DNA of 59,757 nucleotides, taken from Verrucomicrobiota bacterium (lineage in GTDB: Bacteria; Verrucomicrobiota; Verrucomicrobiia; Opitutales; Opitutaceae). Within the stretch, counting starts at the first letter, position 1. Every line of letters begins with the position of its first letter. Shown in pieces: positions 54,917-59,757 of the stretch. A program made the position numbers and the translations under genes. The stretch is taken from NCBI GenBank assembly GCA_028293545.1, contig JAQGOP010000060.1, positions 1 to 59,757 of the forward strand. The letters are read 5' to 3'. A model generated the notes under the pieces. It made no database searches and was not told the DNA's origin. It was given only the letters and a program-made list of their open reading frames with translations.

Positions 54917-55157
54917 CAGGGAATGGATTTTTAGCGGTGGGTCATCCGGCCGGGGTCGGTGCTGGGATCCCGCGTCTGGCGGGACTGGGTATTCGCACGG
55001 GGGAGATGCGCTATTTCAAAAAAGCGATGGGGCCCGAGGCCTTCGCCGCCTTGCTCGCTAGATTCTGGTCCGCGACTTCGTTAGGTGGACGCGGTCATCG
55101 TCGCTAAAAAAACCGGTGAAGGGGTTCGGTGGGACAACTGGGGAGAAGAAACGATTG

Positions 55158-57605
55158 CTAGGTGATGCCGGCAACGTGGAGCGGATGCCGCCGGACGCCC
55201 TCGCCAAGAATTTCGTGAAGGGCCTTGAGCATGGTTTCCGCGGTGTAGGGTTTTGAAATGAAGTGCTCGATCCCGACTCCGGTGGCACTGGCGACCCCGG
55301 CGTAAATCCCGGAGCCCATTCCGCTGCTGCCGATAATCTTCACCCCGGGATTTATTTTTCGCAAGGCCCGGACGGTCGTGGGCCCGTCCATGAACGGCAT
55401 GGCCATATCGGTGATGACCGCGTCGATCTCGGCGTGGTGGCGTTCATAGAGGGCGACCGCAGTCACGCCGTTTTCGGCGACGAATACCCGGTAGCCAAAA
55501 TTCTCGAGCATCGCCTGGGCCACCACGCGCACCGGCTCCTCGTCATCGATGACGAGGATGCATTGGTCGGCGCCGAGGATTACGGGAGGGCTCAGCGCCG
55601 GGGTGTCGTCCAGCGCGCCCGCCGCGACACTCGCGGGCAGGTAAACTGTGAACGCGCTGCCTTTCCCTTCGACTGTCACGAGGTCGATGAAGCCGAAATG
55701 GCCCTTCACGATCGCGAGGGTGGTGGACAAGCCGAGGCCGGTCCCTTTCCCAACTTCCTTGGTGGTGAAAAACGGTTCGAAGATCCGCTCGCGAATGGCC
55801 AGGGGCACGCCGCCGCCCGTATCAGACACGGTTATCACCACATATGGCCCCGGGGTCGCGTTTTCCTGGATGATGCCGTCCGCGGCTGCGAGGACGCGGT
55901 TGGCCAGGCTGAGGGTCAGCGTTCCGCCGTCGGGCATGGCGTCGCGCGCATTGACGCAGAGATTCAGGAGGACCTGGTGCAGCTGCGTTGAATCGCCCGT
56001 GAGGGTCCAGACGTCCTGCGGCAAATCCTCCTCGTAGCGAATGGATTTTGGAAAGGTGTCGCGGATGATCTCCCCGATCTCGCGCGCGATGTGCGCGGGC
56101 TGGAGCAGGATGCGTTCGCCTTCGGCGCCGCGTCCGAACGCGAGGACTTGCCGGATGAGCTGGGCCCCGCGCTTCGTATTCTGCTCCAGCATCGCGAAAA
56201 GTTTGATGCTGTCCGGATCGGCATGTTTTTCCTTCAGCATGGCGACGCCCATCAGGATGGGCGCGAGCACGTTGTTCAGGTCATGCGCGATGCCGCCGGC
56301 GAGGGTCCCGATGCTTTCCATCCGCTGGTTGCGGAGGAGTTGAGCCTCATGTTTTTTCTTGTCCGTGATGTCGGTCGAGATGCCGATGATCCCGGAGAAT
56401 TTACCGAGGAGGTCGAAGACCGGCGACTTTGTCATCTGGGCGATGAACCGCCGGCCGCCCCGCGTGAGCACCGCGAGTTCGCCGTGCCAGTTTTCGCCGC
56501 GCTCCATCCGCTCATTGATCTGGCGGTGCTGTTCCGGCGTCGTGCCCAAGGTCGTGACCGCATGGAAATCCTGCCCCACGATCGCGGCGGGAATCCAATC
56601 GAACAGTTCGCCCGCGAATCGGTTCGAATAAATAATTTTTCCCGCAACGTCGGTGGCCACCACCGCCTGGCCGATATTGTCGAGCATGCGCGCCTGCACG
56701 CGGATCGACTCCTCCGAACGGATCGACTCGATGGCAAACGACAGGTCGCTCGCCACATCGGCCATCAACTTGATCTCGTCCGTCCGAAAATAACCCGCTT
56801 CCCCGGACACCATGGTGAGCACGGTATCCGTGCGTCGGTTGATCGTAAAGGGGAATGAAGCCACGGCGAGGTATCCATTGTCGTGCGCGGCGGCGTGCCA
56901 TGGCGCCATCCGTGGATCGTCCTGGATGTTATTACATACATCGTAGCGGCCTGTCTTCATCGCCGTCCCAATCGTGCCGTCGCTGCTGGGGCCGGCATGC
57001 CCATGGAACTGCGCGTCCGCCAGGAACTTTGCGCCGCTCCCAAAGGCGGCGACCTTCGTCATGAGCCCGGTTTCGCCGTCGCACCGTGTGATCCACGCCG
57101 CACCGAGCCGGCCTTGCTGCACGACAATCTGGCAGGCCTTCTGATAGAGCAGCTGCGGCTCGCGCGTTCGCACGATCGCCTCGCCAATGCGGCTCAGGAC
57201 GGCGTGGAGCCGGTTGAGCCGGTGAAGGTGATGTTCGGCTTCCTTGCGCGGGGTGACGTCCTGGATGACGGAGATGAAGTACTCCGGCTCGCCTTTCTCG
57301 CGCACCAAAGTCGAGGCGAGGTTTCCCCAAAAAATTTCGCCATTGAGACGCCGGTAACGTTTGTCGACGGAGTACGACGCCTGTCGGCCCGCCAGCATGG
57401 CATGCCGTGCCTGGGTGCCTTCCGCCAAGTCCGCGGGGAACGTGAAGTCGTCAAACTTGAGCTGCAGCAACGCCGCGCGCGTGTACCCCAGGATGGCGCA
57501 AAGCTTGTCATTCACCCGCAACAGCTGCCCATCGGGAGCCACATGCATGATGCCGACTGCAGCGTGATCAAATGTCGCACGGTAGAAAGCCTCGCTGGTC
57601 GCCAT
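55158..57605 (-). CDS. Cytosolic hybrid histidine kinase with PAS-GAF-PAS input
   Basis: This ~815-residue protein has a PAS domain (~1-120: FYRATFDHAAVGIMHV) and a GAF domain (~140-300: LYQKACQIVVQQGRLGAAW). A second PAS (~310-430) follows. The kinase core has its His in LAGGIAHDLNNVLAPI, and the ATPase has NLCVNARDAMPDGG and GKGTGLGLSTTLAIVKGH. The C-terminal receiver has Asp in DAVITDMAMPFMDG. The start at 57605 is favoured: the frame extends to ~57830, but codons there have low GC at third positions, unlike the gene body. The target and signal are unknown. Confidence 0.86.
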   Translation of the reverse strand: MATSEAFYRATFDHAAVGIMHVAPDGQLLRVNDKLCAILGYTRAALLQLKFDDFTFPADLAEGTQARHAMLAGRQASYSVDKRYRRLNGEIFWGNLASTLVREKGEPEYFISVIQDVTPRKEAEHHLHRLNRLHAVLSRIGEAIVRTREPQLLYQKACQIVVQQGRLGAAWITRCDGETGLMTKVAAFGSGAKFLADAQFHGHAGPSSDGTIGTAMKTGRYDVCNNIQDDPRMAPWHAAAHDNGYLAVASFPFTINRRTDTVLTMVSGEAGYFRTDEIKLMADVASDLSFAIESIRSEESIRVQARMLDNIGQAVVATDVAGKIIYSNRFAGELFDWIPAAIVGQDFHAVTTLGTTPEQHRQINERMERGENWHGELAVLTRGGRRFIAQMTKSPVFDLLGKFSGIIGISTDITDKKKHEAQLLRNQRMESIGTLAGGIAHDLNNVLAPILMGVAMLKEKHADPDSIKLFAMLEQNTKRGAQLIRQVLAFGRGAEGERILLQPAHIAREIGEIIRDTFPKSIRYEEDLPQDVWTLTGDSTQLHQVLLNLCVNARDAMPDGGTLTLSLANRVLAAADGIIQENATPGPYVVITVSDTGGGVPLAIRERIFEPFFTTKEVGKGTGLGLSTTLAIVKGHFGFIDLVTVEGKGSAFTVYLPASVAAGALDDTPALSPPVILGADQCILVIDDEEPVRVVAQAMLENFGYRVFVAENGVTAVALYERHHAEIDAVITDMAMPFMDGPTTVRALRKINPGVKIIGSSGMGSGIYAGVASATGVGIEHFISKPYTAETMLKALHEILGEGVRRHPLHVAGIT

Positions 57606-58105
57606 CGATTCTTGGCCGACAGCGTGCGCTGAAAAAGGCAGATCGCCGTGTGCTCGTGAAGTGGGAGGAATGGATTTCGTCAGAGGCTGAGGGGCAGGGG
57701 AAGGCACAAGGAACGCGGTCAGTTGTTTTCCTCGGACCACGCTTCTTTTTAATCCCGCGCGTAGGTAAACACGAAGTTTATCGCTCATTCTCATCGCGAT
57801 GCCACGCAACGACCTCTCCCCGCACGTCATTACCGCCGTATTATTATACAGGATGAGGTCTTCATTTTATAATGTCCGTAGGGGTTTTATCGGTCGCGCA
57901 GGTTTGGGCGCATCGCGCGGAGAATTGAGCAAGGATCAATTCCGGATGTTCACCGGGCTGCACCGGGTGCCTCTGACTCGGCCTTCGCGCGGCATTGCGA
58001 CAAAATTAAAAACGTAAGGTTTGGGCCGGGCAGAGCAATGGAAGCGTCGACGCGTAGGCGAAGGAACCCTTGGGTCCTATCTCGTTCAATGAATCAGGCG
58101 GGCGG
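57606..58105. other. Divergent regulatory region between two kinase genes
   Basis: This ~500-base stretch separates divergent genes. From 57606 to 57794 it is an open extension of the kinase frame without typical codon use. Around 57840-57880 the DNA is unusually AT-rich for this window and holds promoter-like boxes on both strands. The remainder up to 58105 shows no gene or repeat. Confidence 0.4.
57843..57873. promoter_or_regulatory. Overlapping divergent promoter-like elements
   Basis: On the plus strand TATACA (57845-57850) and a perfect TATAAT (57868-57873) are 17 bases apart. On the minus strand a perfect TATAAT is the reverse complement of 57843-57848. The two -10 boxes would drive the divergent kinase genes. 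Untranslated leaders would be ~225 bases in both directions if the starts given here are right. Confidence 0.45.
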
Positions 58106-59179
58106 ATGAATCGTCGGCGCCGGGGTGGTCAGCGACCATTCTCCAAAAACACAGCGATCATTGAAGCAGCCGAAAAGAGACCCGAAGTGGCGATGAAAAA
58201 TCCGATGAAGCCGGCAGCGTCCAAGCTGCCTGGGAGCGACTCCGCTCCCACGACTGAGCGTGAGCGATCAAGGCTTAAAGACGCCGCCGTCGCCAACGAG
58301 AGCCTCTTGATCGCGGGCTTGCACCAGCAAGAGTTGACGTTCGCGGCGGAAGCGCTGAGCACGCGGTTGCAGGTCGAAATCGAGGAGCGAAAGGCCGCCG
58401 AGGCGGCGCTCCAGCAGGCGAAGGATCGGCTGTCGAACCAAGCGCTGGAATTGGAACACCTGGTTGCCGCGCGAACCGCGGAGCTGCGTGAAACGACGCG
58501 TGAACTGGAGGCTTTTTCCTATAGCGTCGCGCACGATATGCGCGAGCCCTTGCGCGGGATGCGGGGCTACGCCGAGATCCTGTTGGCTGAGCATGGGGCG
58601 ATGCTGAATCCAACCGGGAAAGCTTACCTGGAGCGGATTGTGCAATCCGCTTCGAGGATGGATATGCTGATCCAGGACGTTCTCGCCTATACCAAGGTGC
58701 TGCATGCCGATGCCATGCTGACTCCGATCGACCTGAACCGGCTGACGCGCGATGTGATCGCGATCTATCCCGAATGGCAGGAACCGCTCGCTGAAATCGA
58801 AATCGTCGGGGTTCTTCCGACCGTGCTGGGGCATGAGGCATTGCTCACCCAGTGCATCACGAACCTGCTCAGCAACGCCGTCAAATTTATGGACCCCGGC
58901 GTCGTTCCCCGCATTCAGATTCGGGGGGAAGCCAAGCCGGACGCTCGCCAGCGGGTCTGGTTCGAGAACAACGGGATCGGGATCGCACCCAAGGATCGCG
59001 ACCGGGTATTCGGGATGTTTGTACGCTTGAACTCCAAGACCGAGTTCGGTGGCACCGGCATCGGGCTGACGATCGTGCGGCGCGCCATCGAGCGGATGGG
59101 TGGGCGGATCGATTTCGAATCGGAGCCTGGGCAAGGCAGCCGGTTCTGGATCGAGCTGAAGGAAGGATCCAAGCCATGA
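58106..59179 (+). CDS. Soluble sensor histidine kinase (phytochrome-type kinase core)
   Basis: This ~357-residue protein has a charged N terminus and a long coiled coil (~60-135, RLQVEIEERKAAEAALQQAK). The HisKA domain has H in FSYSVAHDMREPLRGMRGY, and the ATPase has NLLSNAVKFMDPG, NNGIGIAPKDRDRVF and GGTGIGLTIVRRAIERMGG. H-D-M-R-E-P-L is the phytochrome/bacteriophytochrome type of H box, but no photosensor or PAS domain is present. A start at 58193 is also possible. The stop overlaps the start of the response-regulator gene (ATGA), so the two form a pair. Confidence 0.85.
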   Translation: MNRRRRGGQRPFSKNTAIIEAAEKRPEVAMKNPMKPAASKLPGSDSAPTTERERSRLKDAAVANESLLIAGLHQQELTFAAEALSTRLQVEIEERKAAEAALQQAKDRLSNQALELEHLVAARTAELRETTRELEAFSYSVAHDMREPLRGMRGYAEILLAEHGAMLNPTGKAYLERIVQSASRMDMLIQDVLAYTKVLHADAMLTPIDLNRLTRDVIAIYPEWQEPLAEIEIVGVLPTVLGHEALLTQCITNLLSNAVKFMDPGVVPRIQIRGEAKPDARQRVWFENNGIGIAPKDRDRVFGMFVRLNSKTEFGGTGIGLTIVRRAIERMGGRIDFESEPGQGSRFWIELKEGSKP

Positions 59180-59646
59180 AACCAATCACGATCCTGCTCG
59201 TCGAGGACGAGGAAAGTTCGGCTTTTTTCTTCCAGCATGTCATGACGAAACTAGAGATGCCCCAATCGCTGCAGGTGGCCCAGGATGGCCAGGAAGCGCT
59301 GGATTATCTCGACGGCAAGGGCCGTTTCAGGGACCGCATAACGTTTCCGATTCCCGGCCTGATCGTCCTCGATCTCAAGATGCCGCGGGTGACCGGCTTC
59401 GAGGTGCTGGGCTGGATCAGGAAACAGCCTGAGTTGCGCAAGCTGATCGTGATCGTGATGTCCACCTCGGCCAGCGACTCGGACATCAACCAGGCGTATG
59501 AACTCGGGGCCAACGCCTACGTCGTCAAGCCTTCGGGCTTGGATGAGCTCGCGGAGGTCCTGCGTTCAATCCAGCACTTCTGGCTGGCACATAACCGCGG
59601 GCCCATTGTGCGCGTGTCGACCGTCGATAAAACCAATGTGCCCTGA
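59176..59646 (+). CDS. Single-domain response regulator (Rcp1-like)
   Basis: This 156-residue protein is a receiver domain: acidic pair in ILLVEDEESSAFF, phospho-acceptor Asp in GLIVLDLKMPRVTGFE, Thr/Ser in VIVMSTSASDSDI, and Lys in AYVVKPSGLDEL. A short tail follows without an output domain. Rcp1-type regulators typically follow phytochrome-like kinases, as here with a 4-base overlap. It probably relays phosphate to a partner protein. Confidence 0.9.
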   Translation: MKPITILLVEDEESSAFFFQHVMTKLEMPQSLQVAQDGQEALDYLDGKGRFRDRITFPIPGLIVLDLKMPRVTGFEVLGWIRKQPELRKLIVIVMSTSASDSDINQAYELGANAYVVKPSGLDELAEVLRSIQHFWLAHNRGPIVRVSTVDKTNVP

Positions 59647-59674
59647 GCGCCCTGAAGGTGGAGCGCGTTGAAAA

Positions 59675-59752
59675 GTAGCGCAGGCGGCCCGCCTGCTTTG
59701 GGGATCGAATTCCGAATTCCAATCCCCGGAGCAGGCGGGCCGCCTGCGCTAC
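59675..59752. repeat. REP-like inverted pair at the window end
   Basis: GTAGCGCAGGCGGCCCGCC at 59675 faces its reverse complement ending at 59752 (core GCAGGCGGGCCGCCTGC). Between them is ~35 bases including GAATTCCGAATTCC. The pair resembles 21451-21539 in size and orientation. Confidence 0.7.
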
Positions 59753-59757
59753 TTCGG

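Noticed and set aside
57606..57830. A 75-residue N-terminal extension of the PAS/GAF hybrid kinase
   Set aside because: Third-position GC is low, the peptide is Pro/Ser-rich without a domain, and the PAS domain begins directly at 57605. It cannot be fully excluded.

Overview
The window reads as a chromosomal segment of a high-GC, Gram-negative, respiring bacterium of the Verrucomicrobiota, most probably Opitutaceae (Opitutus/Lacunisphaera-like). This placement is inferred from gene content: alternative complex III next to cbb3-type genes, sigma-54, heptose-containing LPS (hldD), TonB-dependent receptors with the Opitutaceae-style plug, a flavodoxin-less CysJ-like reductase, and abundant small intergenic repeats. 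No rRNA, tRNA, CRISPR array, transposase or phage gene was found.

Layout. (1) 1-6108, plus strand: the end of an alternative complex III operon (ActC end, ActD, ActE, ActF), a 98-aa membrane protein, then CcoN-, CcoO- and CcoP-like genes. The CcoN homologue has lost five of the six histidines that bind haem b, haem b3 and CuB, and also the active-site tyrosine. Its two c-type cytochrome partners keep their haem sites. This is the most striking observation in the window. (2) 6261-34282: mostly housekeeping. It holds hldD-proC-hybrid kinase-folD, an exported unknown, a pseudouridine synthase, a CysJ-like reductase, fabG-acpP-fabF, a membrane hybrid kinase, rpmB, a MidA-like methyltransferase, a CtpA-type protease, tsaD, rpoN, a Ser/Thr kinase, an A-type Fe-S carrier, ubiE/menG, an HU/IHF protein, hisS, a minus-strand series (S9 peptidase, ogt, tdh, kbl, cdd) and dgt. 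(3) 34283-39550: an accessory zone rich in repeats. It carries a truncated alpha/beta-hydrolase remnant, an HD hydrolase, exported proteins of unknown role, a 33-aa lysine-rich ORF, a DUF1579 protein and an exported orphan asparaginase C-terminal domain. (4) 39697-47867, minus strand: a LysR regulator, a TonB receptor and three tandem exported amidohydrolases of the guanine-deaminase/chlorohydrolase type, which look like a regulated uptake-and-hydrolysis locus. (5) 48079-54916, minus strand: a tightly packed TonB receptor - YfiR - CHASE/HAMP/PAS kinase - REC/HK/REC/REC kinase unit. (6) 55158-59646: a multi-PAS/GAF hybrid kinase, divergent from a kinase plus single-domain response regulator pair.

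Several families of short dispersed repeats lie between genes: a GC-rich REP-like palindrome at four places, a 140-bp tandem element with two dispersed relatives, a GGTCTC...CCGCCTCTG element at three places (one at the breakpoint of the truncated gene), and a cluster of AGGGACAGACCCT units. They suggest active spread of non-autonomous elements. All functional assignments come from motif recognition and remembered family features; no database search was possible.
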